DNA of 64,000 bases from Clostridium gelidum (GTDB taxonomy: Bacteria; Bacillota; Clostridia; Clostridiales; Clostridiaceae): positions 741,001 through 805,000 of the forward strand of contig NZ_AP024849.1 of NCBI RefSeq assembly GCF_019977655.1. The letters run 5' to 3'. This document shows, piece after piece, positions 26,467 through 35,620 of the stretch (within the stretch, counting starts at the first letter, position 1; each line of letters starts with the position of its first letter). Under the pieces are notes generated by a model. It was given only the letters and a program-made list of their open reading frames with translations, did no database searches and was not told the DNA's origin. A program made the position numbers and the translations under genes.

Positions 26467-26504
26467 TAGATAAAAAGTATGTGATTATATGAATAGGGAA
26501 GACG

Positions 26505-26551
26505 CAAAAAAGGATTCTATCCACTTTAGTAAGTGTTATAATCCTTTTTTT
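26505..26551 (+). terminator. Terminator after the AAA-ATPase gene
   Basis: Outer arms AAAAAAGGAT and ATCCTTTTTTT enclose an inner stem CACTT/AAGTG. The remaining gap to 26798 is A+T-rich and should hold the promoter of the next operon; no gene is seen. Confidence 0.75.
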
Positions 26552-26797
26552 CATGAAAAATAATATGCAGTTTTCCAATATATTTATAAGATATTAATTA
26601 AGAAAAATTAATTTTCATGTATTTAAGAGTTGAATTAATATTTATTTAAGGTTTGTGATTATATAATATAGTATAATTTTCACATAAAACAAAATTAAAG
26701 GATAACTATGAATTTACTTCAATTAATTATAGGTTGTTGAATAAGTATAAATTGTAAATTATAAAATAGTTTTATAGAGATTATAATGGGGGGAAGT

Positions 26798-27499
26798 ATG
26801 GATAAAAGAGCTAGGATTTTAGTAGTTGAAGATGAAAATGATATTAATAAATTACTTTGTAGTATTATTAAAAATAAGGGATATAGAACCAGAGCAGCTT
26901 TTTCAGGAACAGAAGCTTTGATGTGCGCGGAAAATGAAAAGTGGGATATGATTTTATTAGATTTGATGATTCCAGGGATTAGTGGAGAAGAAGTTATATT
27001 AAAAGTTAGAGAAATTACAAAGGTACCAATAATTGTAGTAAGTGCAAAAACATCTAAAAAGACTAAGCTGGAATTATTAGAAAAAGGGGCTGACGATTTT
27101 ATTTGTAAGCCTTTTGATCCAGATGAAGTAGTTGCAAGAGTTAATTGTAATTTGAGAAGATATTTAGAATTTTCTCTAGATGAGGAGAAGAAAAATAATA
27201 TTTTAAGTTATAAAGATATTAATTTAAATACAGAAAGTAAAGTAGTAAAAGTAGGACAAACTATAATTACGTTAACAGCAAGAGAATTTTCAGTATTAGA
27301 ATTATTATTAACTAATCCCAATAAGGTATACAGTAAATCTAATATTTTTGAAAGTATATGGGGAGAAGAATTTCTAGGTGATGATAATACTGTAAATGTA
27401 CATATGAGTAGATTGAGAAATAAACTATCAAGCGCCAATAATAATGAGGAAGATTATATAGAAACCATTTGGGCAATGGGGTATAAATTAAGAAAATAA
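26798..27499 (+). CDS. OmpR-family response regulator of the ABC-exporter locus
   Basis: 233 residues from the ATG at 26798, which has GGGGGGAAG just upstream; an ATG at 26786 overlaps that ribosome site and is less likely. The receiver has E11/D12, phospho-acceptor D55 in LLDLMIP and K in FICKPF; the DNA-binding domain has TLTAREFSVLELL and the wing ETIWAMGYKL. The kinase partner is at 31218, after the ABC genes. It likely controls the 27600 promoter and the one at 32396, which share a 66-base sequence. Confidence 0.94.
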   Translation: MDKRARILVVEDENDINKLLCSIIKNKGYRTRAAFSGTEALMCAENEKWDMILLDLMIPGISGEEVILKVREITKVPIIVVSAKTSKKTKLELLEKGADDFICKPFDPDEVVARVNCNLRRYLEFSLDEEKKNNILSYKDINLNTESKVVKVGQTIITLTAREFSVLELLLTNPNKVYSKSNIFESIWGEEFLGDDNTVNVHMSRLRNKLSSANNNEEDYIETIWAMGYKLRK

Positions 27500-27511
27500 T
27501 TTAGCCCAAGC

Positions 27512-27577
27512 GATTTAAGACTTTTGAAAGACTTTAGTAAAGTTTTCTTATGGATCATAGTTTATTATAAAAATGTA
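27512..27577 (+). promoter_or_regulatory. Promoter of the ABC operon, shared with the 32396 gene
   Basis: 52 of 66 positions match 32243-32308 without gaps. The first 19 bases (GATTTAAGACTTTTGAAAG) are identical; ACTTT-N6-ACTTT gives a direct repeat of about 11 bases as expected for an OmpR-type regulator. TATTATAAAAA is the probable -10 in both. Inferred target of the regulator at 26798. Confidence 0.65.
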
Positions 27578-27599
27578 ATCTATAAGAGGGGGAGTAAAA

Positions 27600-28520
27600 A
27601 TGAGTGAATATGTAATTAAAGCTAGTAACATAACAAAGATATATAAAAAGCACAAGGTGTTAGATGATTTGTCTATTAATATTAAAAAAGGTGACATATA
27701 TGGATTTGTAGGAAAAAATGGTGCTGGTAAAACAACTATGATAAGGGTACTTACAGGACTTGTTATACAGAATGAAGGACAAGTTGAATTATTTGGTTGT
27801 AGTGAAGAGAAAGACATTATAAAAGAAAGAAGTAGAATAGGTGCATTAATAGAAGCACCAGCGCTTTATCTTAATATGACTGCAAAGGAAAATCTTGAGC
27901 TTATAAAAATTCAAAGGGGTATTCCAGGAACTAAATGTATTGATGAAACATTAAGATTAGTAGGTCTTAGGGATATTAAAAAAAAGAAAACTAAGAATTT
28001 CTCACTAGGAATGAAACAAAGATTAGGAATTGCTATGGCGTTATTAAGCGATCCAGAACTTTTGATTTTAGATGAGCCTATAAATGGATTAGATCCAATT
28101 GGAATAAAAGAAATAAGAGAACTTTTAATTAAATTGAATAAAGAAAGAGGAACAACTATTTTTATATCAAGTCATATATTATCTGAACTTACTCAGATTT
28201 GTAATAGATATGGATTTATTAATGATGGGAAATTAATTGAAGAAATAACTGCAGGTGAATTTTCGGATAAATGTAGAAGTTATCTTCATTTAAAAATAAG
28301 TGATTCATCAGATGTTTCTATTATTTTAGAAAATGAACTTGGAATAAAAGATTATGAAGTTTTTCCAGATAATATTTTAAGAGTTTATGATGAATTTGAT
28401 GGGGAAAAAATTACTCTAGCTCTAGCTAAACATAACATAGGTGTTAAAGAAGTAATGCAGATGGGTGAGTCACTAGAAGATTACTTCACTAAGTTAGTTG
28501 GAGGAGCTGACAATGAGTAA
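27600..28520 (+). CDS. ABC transporter ATP-binding protein (BcrA-like)
   Basis: 306 residues, ATG at 27600 behind GAGGGGGAG. Walker A GKNGAGKTTMIRV, signature FSLGMKQRLGIAM, Walker B LLILDEPINGLDP and H-loop SSHILSELT are intact. A C-terminal extension of about 80 residues, usual for BcrA-type ATPases, follows. It overlaps the next gene by 8 bases. The locus (regulator, ATPase, three permeases, kinase) is of the lantibiotic/bacitracin-type immunity design. Confidence 0.94.
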   Translation: MSEYVIKASNITKIYKKHKVLDDLSINIKKGDIYGFVGKNGAGKTTMIRVLTGLVIQNEGQVELFGCSEEKDIIKERSRIGALIEAPALYLNMTAKENLELIKIQRGIPGTKCIDETLRLVGLRDIKKKKTKNFSLGMKQRLGIAMALLSDPELLILDEPINGLDPIGIKEIRELLIKLNKERGTTIFISSHILSELTQICNRYGFINDGKLIEEITAGEFSDKCRSYLHLKISDSSDVSIILENELGIKDYEVFPDNILRVYDEFDGEKITLALAKHNIGVKEVMQMGESLEDYFTKLVGGADNE

Positions 28521-29259
28521 TTTAATTAGAGGGGAATCTTATAAATTAAGAAAAAGTAGGTATTTTGTTGGAATGATTTTCTTATCGTTAGTAGCTGCAT
28601 TTTTTATGATGAGCTACTATGATGACAATATACATAGGTTAACAGGAACAAATTCTGAAGTTGCCTCTGGAATGTATTCAATATATTATCCATTTACATG
28701 CATTATATTTACAAGTTTTATATTTTCCTTATTTGCAGGAGAATTTATTGCTAAGGATTTAAAAAATAATATAAGTAAAAGTTTTATGTATGGATATAAG
28801 AGAAGTAAAGTTATATTAAGCAAGTTGATAGTGTTTATAATATTTTCTTTGTTTATAGAATTAATTTATACAGTGATTTTAGTTTGTTATGCTGATAAAT
28901 CATATTGGTTTGATTATAATATTGAGAATATATTAGCTTTGATTAGGATAATTGGTATTGGAACATTGTATAATGTAGCAACAATATCTATAGTTGCTAT
29001 GATTGCAGTAATTACAAAGAATAATTTGGTTACAGTTGTTTCACCAATCATATTTTTATTATGTTGTCCCATATTAGCTCTTCAAAATTACATGTCAATT
29101 ATAGTTGCATGTGCATGTCCTTTTGTTTTTGGTGAAGCGGCGATAGCTAGATTTGCGCCAATCTCAGATATCATAATTGGAATAGTTTCATCAGTTTTAA
29201 CCATTATCATAACAATTGGAATAAGTCTGTTATATGTAAAACGTGAAGATATTAAGTAA
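28513..29259 (+). CDS. ABC transporter permease, paralogue 1 of 3
   Basis: 248 residues from the ATG at 28513. About six membrane helices. It starts SNLIRGESYKLRKSRYF, almost the same as the two later permeases, and ends in a helix plus VKREDIK, showing that the three arose by tandem duplication. A mobile 159-bp repeat lies between this gene and paralogue 2. Confidence 0.88.
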   Translation: MSNLIRGESYKLRKSRYFVGMIFLSLVAAFFMMSYYDDNIHRLTGTNSEVASGMYSIYYPFTCIIFTSFIFSLFAGEFIAKDLKNNISKSFMYGYKRSKVILSKLIVFIIFSLFIELIYTVILVCYADKSYWFDYNIENILALIRIIGIGTLYNVATISIVAMIAVITKNNLVTVVSPIIFLLCCPILALQNYMSIIVACACPFVFGEAAIARFAPISDIIIGIVSSVLTIIITIGISLLYVKREDIK

Positions 29260-29262
29260 TGA

Positions 29263-29421
29263 GGCACAATCAAAAAAATAACAAGTCCATCTGCCAGCCT
29301 ATTTTCCATCATCCTGCGTCAGCAAAATGCCATAATAGGCCAGCTATGATGGCACTTTACTTCCTTGCCTGATGAAAAATATTCATGTCAGTTTTGGATT
29401 TGTTATTTATTTTCATGTGTC
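29263..29421 (+). mobile_element. 159-bp palindromic-ended element (MITE-like), copy 1
   Basis: Ends GGCACAATCAAA..AATAACAAG and (reverse complement) GACACATGAAAATAAATAACAAA form imperfect inverted repeats of about 23 bp. The copy at 43515-43673, in the opposite orientation, has the same length and about 91% identity. It has no coding capacity. It lies inside the ABC operon between two permease genes. Confidence 0.85.
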
Positions 29422-29511
29422 TAAAGGAAAAGTGGACAATTATGTGCATAAGTATCAGATTACTTATAATATATGTGGATAAAAATATATTAAATTTAAG
29501 GAAGGAAAATA

Positions 29512-30255
29512 ATGAGTAATTTAATTAGAGGAGAATTCTATAAATTAAGAAAAAGTAAATGTCTTATTGGAATGATATTTTTAGCAATATGTGCTGGATT
29601 TTTGTTAATAGGTGAATGGGAGAATGAGGGGCGAAGAATGTTCAGTGGAATAAATGGAGTAAATTCAATTTCATTAGCGATTGGAATGATTGTGATTTGC
29701 AATTTTCTTTTTTCTATATTAAGTGTAGCATTTATTGTTAATGATTTTAAGAATGGTGGTATAAGCAAAAGTTATAGTTATGGATTTAGAAGAAGTGAAG
29801 TAATATTAAGCAAATTAATAGTATTCATGTTATTTTCTTTAGTATTAGAACTAATTTATACAACGATTTTAGTTATATATGTTTCATATAATTATGGTTT
29901 CTGTGAAGTTTTCAATTTTAATACTATTTTATATTTAATAAGAGTAATTTCCGTTGGAGGAATGTATAATTTAGCAACTATATCTATAATTACAATGATT
30001 GCGATAATAACAAAAAATAATTTATGTACATTTGTTTCACCAATCATATTATTGATGACTTTCTCACTTGCATGTAGCTCATACCCATATATATCACATG
30101 CATTTTTGTATTTACCATATATGACTGGCATTCGTGCTATAAATATATTTTCATCTGAAGCAGATATTATAAGATGCATAATTTCATCTATTGTAACTTT
30201 CATTATAACAATTGGAGGAAGTTTGCTATATATAAAATATGAGGATATCAAGTGA
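29512..30255 (+). CDS. ABC transporter permease, paralogue 2 of 3
   Basis: 247 residues, ATG at 29512 behind GGAAGG. It begins SNLIRGEFYKLRKSK like paralogues 1 and 3 and has the same six-helix layout, with the shared segment SEVILSKLIVFMLFSL. Closest by eye to paralogue 1 in the middle (ATISIITMIAIITKNNL). One of the three may be surplus or may form alternative pairs on the ATPase at 27600. Confidence 0.88.
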   Translation: MSNLIRGEFYKLRKSKCLIGMIFLAICAGFLLIGEWENEGRRMFSGINGVNSISLAIGMIVICNFLFSILSVAFIVNDFKNGGISKSYSYGFRRSEVILSKLIVFMLFSLVLELIYTTILVIYVSYNYGFCEVFNFNTILYLIRVISVGGMYNLATISIITMIAIITKNNLCTFVSPIILLMTFSLACSSYPYISHAFLYLPYMTGIRAINIFSSEADIIRCIISSIVTFIITIGGSLLYIKYEDIK

Positions 30256-30373
30256 TATTACGAAACAAAAAAACTACATAATGTAAGTTGGTGGCAAATT
30301 AATACAATGCTACAGAAGTTTAGTTAAGAAGTATGAATGCTAATTTGCTTTATATGTTGGAGGATGAGAAGTA

Positions 30374-31123
30374 ATGAGTAATTTAATCAGAGGAGAATTT
30401 TATAAACTAAGAAAAAGCAAATATTTTATTGGAATGATATTTTTGGCAATGATAGTAGGAGTTTTATTTATAACACTATGGGAAATGGATAGGGAAACGA
30501 ACCTGATATATAATAATGTTAGAAAAAATGGAGCAATGTCTATATCATATGCTTATGACCGCATTGCAGTAGGGAGTTTTCTATTTGCATTATTAGGAGG
30601 AACGTTTATAATCAAGGATGTTAATACTGGGAATTTAAGTAAGAGTTTTAGTTATGGATATACAAGAAGTAAAGTAATATTAAGTAAGTTAATAGTGTTT
30701 GTAATATTTTCCTTGTTTTTGGAATTAATTTATACAGCAGTTTTAGTTATATATGTTTCAAAGAAGCATGGATTTTATGAAAATTTAAATTTAAATTCCA
30801 TATTGTATCTAAGTGCAGTAATTGTTAGCTTAATATTGTTTAGTATAGCCACAATAAGTATAATTGGTATGGTTGCTATATTAACAAGTAGCGTCTTTAT
30901 TACATTAGTGTTACCAATTATATTTTGGATAAGTATAATATTTATTTATAAAAATATGGGTTCACATATTTTTTATATACTTTCTAGCCTGCCTTGGTTA
31001 AGACCTAGAGGAATATTTCAATCTAGGGAAGAGAATATAATAAGTGTAATATCTGTAGTTGTAACTCTTGCCATAACAATTGGAGGAAGTTTGCTATATG
31101 TAAAACATAAGGATATTAGATAA
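30374..31123 (+). CDS. ABC transporter permease, paralogue 3 of 3
   Basis: 249 residues, ATG at 30374 behind GGAGGATGAG. Same N-terminal start and helix layout as the preceding two; it ends GGSLLYVKHKDIR. Its middle part is more divergent (LTSSVFITLVLPIIFW). It lies ahead of the sensor kinase and is separated from it by a palindromic repeat that may weaken read-through. Confidence 0.88.
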   Translation: MSNLIRGEFYKLRKSKYFIGMIFLAMIVGVLFITLWEMDRETNLIYNNVRKNGAMSISYAYDRIAVGSFLFALLGGTFIIKDVNTGNLSKSFSYGYTRSKVILSKLIVFVIFSLFLELIYTAVLVIYVSKKHGFYENLNLNSILYLSAVIVSLILFSIATISIIGMVAILTSSVFITLVLPIIFWISIIFIYKNMGSHIFYILSSLPWLRPRGIFQSREENIISVISVVVTLAITIGGSLLYVKHKDIR

Positions 31124-31126
31124 TAA

Positions 31127-31183
31127 GAAACAATCAAAAATAGATTAATATGTGTATATATTATTTTTTGATTGTGTTTAAGA
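31127..31183. repeat. Short palindromic repeat, possible terminator or attenuator
   Basis: AAACAATCAAAAA and TTTTTTGATTGTGTTT form the outer stem. It is a member of the ~55-bp GGCAYAATCAAAAAATAAC family and lies between permease 3 and the kinase. Confidence 0.6.
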
Positions 31184-31217
31184 TAAGAATTTAACTAGAT
31201 AAGTTAGGAGGAATGAG

Positions 31218-32126
31218 ATGTATTTATTAGTTATTATATTAATGATTTTTATAATTATAGTTTCAATAATAGTGTTTATTAAATTACATTCATATAAGAA
31301 ACAAATACGAGATATTACTGCTCAAATCAAAGAGTTCAAAGATAGAAAAACAAATAAAAAGATCAATACTCAAATAGCTGATAAAGATATAGAAAAATTA
31401 GCTTATGAGATTAATGAATACTTAGAACTTTATAAAAGAAATGAACAGGAAAAAGTAGCCTTTGAAAACACATTAAAACAAGGAATAGCTAATATGTCAC
31501 ATGACTTAAGGACACCACTTACATCAATAATAGGATATTTAAAGTTACTTCAAAATGGTGAGATAGATAAAGAAGAAGCATTAGCTATACTTAAAAATAA
31601 GGCTAACAAATTAAATATTCTTATAAATGATTTTTTTGAACTAGCTTCAGTAGAAAGTGAAGATTATGAATTAGACATGACGAGAGTAAATTTAACTAAT
31701 ATAGTACGTGATGAAGTTTTATCGCTTTATGAAGCTTTTGAAAGCAAAGGTTTTGAACCAAAGATAAATATTTTAGATAAGCCAATTTTTATAATGGGAG
31801 ATAAAGATAGCTTAGAGAGAATAGTAGATAATTTACTTACTAATACATTAAAATATGCAGAAAGAGATATTAAAATAGACTTAGAAGAAGTAAGTGGCAA
31901 AGCAATTTTAACAATTTCAAATGTTTGTACAACTTTAGGAAAAGAAGATGCAATACATATTTTTGATAGATTCTACATGGCAGATCAAGTGAGAAAAGAT
32001 CAGGGAGTAGGGCTTGGATTATCTATAGTTAAAAGCCTTATGGAGAAGATGAATGGAAATATAATAGCTAAACTTGAAGAAGATGAACTTTCTATAATAT
32101 GCGAGTGGAAAGTCATAGATAAATAA
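31218..32126 (+). CDS. Sensor histidine kinase, intramembrane-sensing type
   Basis: 302 residues, ATG at 31218 behind AGGAGG. One N-terminal membrane helix (about 2-23), no extracellular sensor, then a coiled segment and HisKA with H95 in NMSHDLRTP. The ATP domain has N box IVDNLLTNTLKYA and GVGLGLSIVKSL. Such small kinases with almost no outer domain usually sense through a partner transporter, here the ABC genes just upstream. The partner regulator is at 26798. Confidence 0.93.
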   Translation: MYLLVIILMIFIIIVSIIVFIKLHSYKKQIRDITAQIKEFKDRKTNKKINTQIADKDIEKLAYEINEYLELYKRNEQEKVAFENTLKQGIANMSHDLRTPLTSIIGYLKLLQNGEIDKEEALAILKNKANKLNILINDFFELASVESEDYELDMTRVNLTNIVRDEVLSLYEAFESKGFEPKINILDKPIFIMGDKDSLERIVDNLLTNTLKYAERDIKIDLEEVSGKAILTISNVCTTLGKEDAIHIFDRFYMADQVRKDQGVGLGLSIVKSLMEKMNGNIIAKLEEDELSIICEWKVIDK

Positions 32127-32142
32127 TGTGCCTAAATCGAAG

Positions 32143-32198
32143 ATACAATCAAAAAATAATAGATTAGTATGCGTGTATACTTAATCTATTATTTTTTT
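32143..32198 (+). terminator. Terminator of the ABC/two-component operon (repeat-derived)
   Basis: AAAAAATAATAGATTAGTATGC pairs with GTATACTTAATCTATTATTTTTT. The outer ACAATCAAAAA marks it as a member of the short palindromic family. Confidence 0.7.
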
Positions 32199-32242
32199 GT
32201 GCTAATTTCAGATTTATAAAAATTAGCTTTCATTAAATTAAA

Positions 32243-32308
32243 GATTTAAGACTTTTGAAAGGTTTTAGAAAAGCTTTCTTAAAAGATATACTGTATTATA
32301 AAAACATA
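32243..32308 (+). promoter_or_regulatory. Promoter matching that of the ABC operon
   Basis: Aligns without gaps with 27512-27577 (52 of 66). The shared GATTTAAGACTTTTGAAAG box and TATTATAAAAA suggest the same regulator acts here. The gene start is about 90 bases downstream. Confidence 0.65.
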
Positions 32309-32395
32309 ACGAAGAAGATAAAAATTATAAGGGCGCCATGGCTGTCATTAAAGGCAGACATTATTAATAAATAAAAATAGATAGGAGAATGAAAA

Positions 32396-32911
32396 ATGAT
32401 TAAAGATTTCAAAAAAAGTACTAAAAGATTATATGCATTAGCAGCAGCATGTCTAATTATAAGCGGGGGAGCATCTCTTATAGGTGCAAAAGTATATGCA
32501 TCTACAACATCAATAGAAAGTAAAATACAAGATAAAATTGATTATCCATTTCTCAATGACTCTGAAGCTGTAGGAAAATGGGAGACTGTTGATTTTGTTA
32601 AAGAAATTGATGATTTTAAACCAGGTGAAAAGCAGTGGAAGGGTGGCGATTACCTTAAGAGTATAACAATTATTCAAGATGGAAAGATGGCACAACCTGA
32701 TGTGCAAGGAATGCCATCAGATGAAAAAACTCTAGCTTCATGGCTTACATGGACAAAAGGATATATTATAAGTAGTGCAGATAAAACAGCATCACAATAT
32801 ACAATAAAAGAAATCAATGGAACTAAATATATGTTTATGGAATGGAAGTCAGGAGATTATACATTAAGAGGTATGAAACCTTGGTATTATGTATTAAAAG
32901 CATCTAAATAG
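32396..32911 (+). CDS. Secreted stand-alone domain similar to the C-terminus of M56/BlaR1-type proteins
   Basis: 171 residues, ATG at 32396 behind GGAGAATG. Signal peptide about 1-36, ending at KVYA. The rest has DKIDYPFLNDSEAVGKWETV, FKPGEKQWKGGDYL, WTWTKGYIIS and YMFMEWKSGDYTLRGMKP. I recall this pattern from the extracellular C-terminal domain of clostridial M56 (BlaR1/MecR1-like) membrane peptidases; that link is from memory and should be tested. The shared promoter places it in the regulon of the ABC/two-component system, perhaps as a sensor accessory or a cell-wall protein. Confidence 0.65.
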   Translation: MIKDFKKSTKRLYALAAACLIISGGASLIGAKVYASTTSIESKIQDKIDYPFLNDSEAVGKWETVDFVKEIDDFKPGEKQWKGGDYLKSITIIQDGKMAQPDVQGMPSDEKTLASWLTWTKGYIISSADKTASQYTIKEINGTKYMFMEWKSGDYTLRGMKPWYYVLKASK

Positions 32912-33157
32912 AATTAAGAAATTTTACCAAAGTTAGAAAAATAGAATTCACCTTATATTAATGGTAATTTAAAAATTATCTGTAATATAAGGTGTTTTTA
33001 TTTACTTATGATGCACATGAAAACTAGAAATTAAAAAAACTTAATTTTTAAATTAGGCAAGGCTATTTTTATAATGACTTTATCAGAAAAAAATGGTATA
33101 TTAATAGCTAATAAGGCTACAGAAGCTTAGAAATTGTGGAGAAGGAAGGATTTATTT

Positions 33158-33547
33158 ATGTATGAAATGAAAGAAGAATATAAAATTGGAGTAGAACAAA
33201 TTGATGAGCAACATAAGAAACTTTTTGAATTAGCTGATAAGGCATATATGTTATTGAAAGATGATTTTACTCTTGATAAGTATGACAAAATAGTACATAT
33301 TGTAGAAGAATTGAAAGACTATACAGTTTTTCATTTTAAATCAGAAGAAGAATATATGGAAAGCATAAATTACAAAAGACTTTTCACTCAAAAAATAGAA
33401 CATGAAAAGTTTATTAAAGCTCTTGAGGAAGTAGATATGAGACATCTTGATCAAAATCAAGATGAGAGTTTAGTTAAAATGTTAAACTTTTTAAATGAAT
33501 GGTTAACAGAACATATATTAGGGAATGACAAACTTATAGGGAAATAA
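33158..33547 (+). CDS. Bacteriohemerythrin, one iron ligand replaced
   Basis: 129 residues from the ATG at 33158 (GAAGGAT upstream); the frame upstream to 33134 lacks a ribosome site. Hemerythrins bind O2 at a non-haem diiron centre in a four-helix bundle. Ligands seen: H19, H59, E63, H82, H119 and D124, with spacings equal to the canonical set. The His expected 15 residues after the Glu is Q78. It lies next to a chemoreceptor gene, so oxygen storage or sensing is plausible. Confidence 0.88.
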   Translation: MYEMKEEYKIGVEQIDEQHKKLFELADKAYMLLKDDFTLDKYDKIVHIVEELKDYTVFHFKSEEEYMESINYKRLFTQKIEHEKFIKALEEVDMRHLDQNQDESLVKMLNFLNEWLTEHILGNDKLIGK

Positions 33548-33582
33548 AATAATTTAAATATGCATTATAGTAAAGAATATGA

Positions 33583-33627
33583 GTGTTGTAAAATGATTTT
33601 TTAGATCATTTTGCAACACTTTCTTTT
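33583..33627 (+). terminator. Terminator after the hemerythrin gene
   Basis: GTGTTGTAAAATGAT (33583-33597) pairs with ATCATTTTGCAACAC (33605-33619) with one G:U, followed by TTTCTTTTT. It belongs to the TTGCAAAATGATT hairpin group. Confidence 0.85.
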
Positions 33628-33838
33628 TAATTATGGCTGAAAGAATTATAAATTATATTTATGCGTTTTTTTACATGGATAACCAATATTGTACTAAATA
33701 ATTTGTTTTATTAAAATGTAAATTTAACAGAATCTTGTAACCGTTTTACAAATGCAGTATAATTAAAGGATAAATTGTAATAATATTTAGTTTTATGTTT
33801 TTCATTAAATTAAGTATTAGTTAGGAGATGTGGTTTCC

Positions 33839-35620
33839 ATGTTAAATAATTTAAAAGTAAGGACAAAGCTTTTCTTATTAATTTTATTGATGTTTATTGC
33901 AATTACAGGAATTGCAGTAGTTAATATTCAAAAACAAGCAGAGGCAAATCGTGTTTCATTAGAGGTATTAGAAAAAACTGTTCGTCAAGATTATGATGAA
34001 TACATTAAGAGTCAGGTAAATAGTGTGATTACATTGCTTGAGAGTATTGATAAGAAATATAAAAATGGAGAATATACTTTAGAAGAGGCAAAAAAACTTT
34101 CAGCAGATTTAGTACGTGATTTAAGATATAAAGATGGAGGTTACTTTTGGATTGATACAAAAGAAGGACAAAATGTAGTTCTATTAGGTAACAAAACAGA
34201 AGGGACAAACCGTATAAATGCAAAAGATGTTAATGGATATGAAATGATAAAAGATATTATTAAAAATGGTATGCAAGAAGGTGGGGGGTATACAGAATAT
34301 TGGTTCCCTAAAGAAGGAGCAACAGAAGCGTCTCCAAAGAGAGCATATAGTAAGTATTATGAACCTTTCGATTTTGTAGTTGGAACTGGTAATTATACAG
34401 ATAACATTGACCAGATTATAGCTACACAAAATGAGATTACAACAGAGAACTTCAATAAGACTAAAATATTAATGCTAATTATTTTAGCGATAGATCTTAT
34501 TTTATCAATTGTAGCTACTTTTGTAATATCAAAAGGAATTGTGAAAGGCCTAAATACGGCTATTGACCATATGAAAGTAATTGCAACAGGAGATTTCTCG
34601 GTGAAATTACCTGAAAAATATATTAAGAGAAAAGATGATTTTGGTCAACTTGCCACATCGATGGAAATTATGAAATCATCAATTAAGTCTTTAATTGAAA
34701 GAATACAAAGTGAATCAAAATCCATATACACAGTTATTGAAGATGTTGATAAACATATTTTTGTATTGGATAAAGATATACAACATATTTCTCAAACCAC
34801 AGAGACACTTGCAGCAAGTATGGAAGAAACGGCAGCTTCTTCAGAGGAAATGTCAGCTAGTTCTCATGAAATTGAAATGGCAGTTAGAACTATTGCTCAA
34901 AAGTCACAAGAGGGTTCAGAAGCAGCAACAAAAATTAGTGATAGAGCTGATAATACTAAAGAAAAAGTTATAGAAGCAAAACAAAAAACAAATAATATAA
35001 TTGTTGAAGTAGGAAAACGACTAGAGAAGGCTTTAGAAGATGCAAAAGTGGTTGAACATATTGGTGTTTTATCGGAATCAATTATGGAGATTACATCTCA
35101 AACAAATTTACTTGCACTAAATGCAGCTATTGAAGCAGCTAGAGCTGGGGAGGCTGGAAAAGGTTTTTCAGTTGTAGCAGAGGAAATTAAAAAACTTGCA
35201 GAACAATCTAAAGATACTATTCTCCAAATACAATCAGTAACTAATGAAGTTATGGGGGCTGTTGGAAATCTTTCAGACAGTTCAAGTGATTTATTAAACT
35301 TTGTTTCTAATGAAGTAACAGCAGATTACGAAGTGTTTATGGATGTAGGAAACAAGTATAGTGAAGATTCAGAATATGTAGATGGATTAATGACTGATTT
35401 TAGTGCAACAACAGAGGAGCTTCTATCATCTATACAAAGTATGACTCAAGTGATTTCAGAATTAGCAAAAGCTTCTAGTGAAGGCGCAATAGAAACAGCA
35501 GAAAATGCTGAAAGTGCTATAAGTATAAAGACGCAGTCTAATGAAGTATCAGAATTAATCAAGAAATCTAAAGAAAGTACTATGAATTTAGAAACAGAAG
35601 TAATGAAATTCAGTGTATAG
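33839..35620 (+). CDS. Methyl-accepting chemotaxis protein with single-Cache sensor
   Basis: 593 residues from the ATG at 33839 (AGGAG ten bases upstream; the GTG at 33830 is too close). Membrane helices at about 10-30 and 205-228 flank an extracellular sCache_2-type domain with YDEYIKSQVNSVITLLE, YKDGGYFWID and FDFVVGTGNYTD. HAMP follows, then the signalling tip TSQTNLLALNAAIEAARAGE, with the adaptation and kinase-control regions. The stop codon TAG lies within the terminal repeat of the element at 35616, so the native C-terminus may have been changed by that insertion. Ligand unknown; small organic acids are typical for this sensor. Confidence 0.93.
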   Translation: MLNNLKVRTKLFLLILLMFIAITGIAVVNIQKQAEANRVSLEVLEKTVRQDYDEYIKSQVNSVITLLESIDKKYKNGEYTLEEAKKLSADLVRDLRYKDGGYFWIDTKEGQNVVLLGNKTEGTNRINAKDVNGYEMIKDIIKNGMQEGGGYTEYWFPKEGATEASPKRAYSKYYEPFDFVVGTGNYTDNIDQIIATQNEITTENFNKTKILMLIILAIDLILSIVATFVISKGIVKGLNTAIDHMKVIATGDFSVKLPEKYIKRKDDFGQLATSMEIMKSSIKSLIERIQSESKSIYTVIEDVDKHIFVLDKDIQHISQTTETLAASMEETAASSEEMSASSHEIEMAVRTIAQKSQEGSEAATKISDRADNTKEKVIEAKQKTNNIIVEVGKRLEKALEDAKVVEHIGVLSESIMEITSQTNLLALNAAIEAARAGEAGKGFSVVAEEIKKLAEQSKDTILQIQSVTNEVMGAVGNLSDSSSDLLNFVSNEVTADYEVFMDVGNKYSEDSEYVDGLMTDFSATTEELLSSIQSMTQVISELAKASSEGAIETAENAESAISIKTQSNEVSELIKKSKESTMNLETEVMKFSV

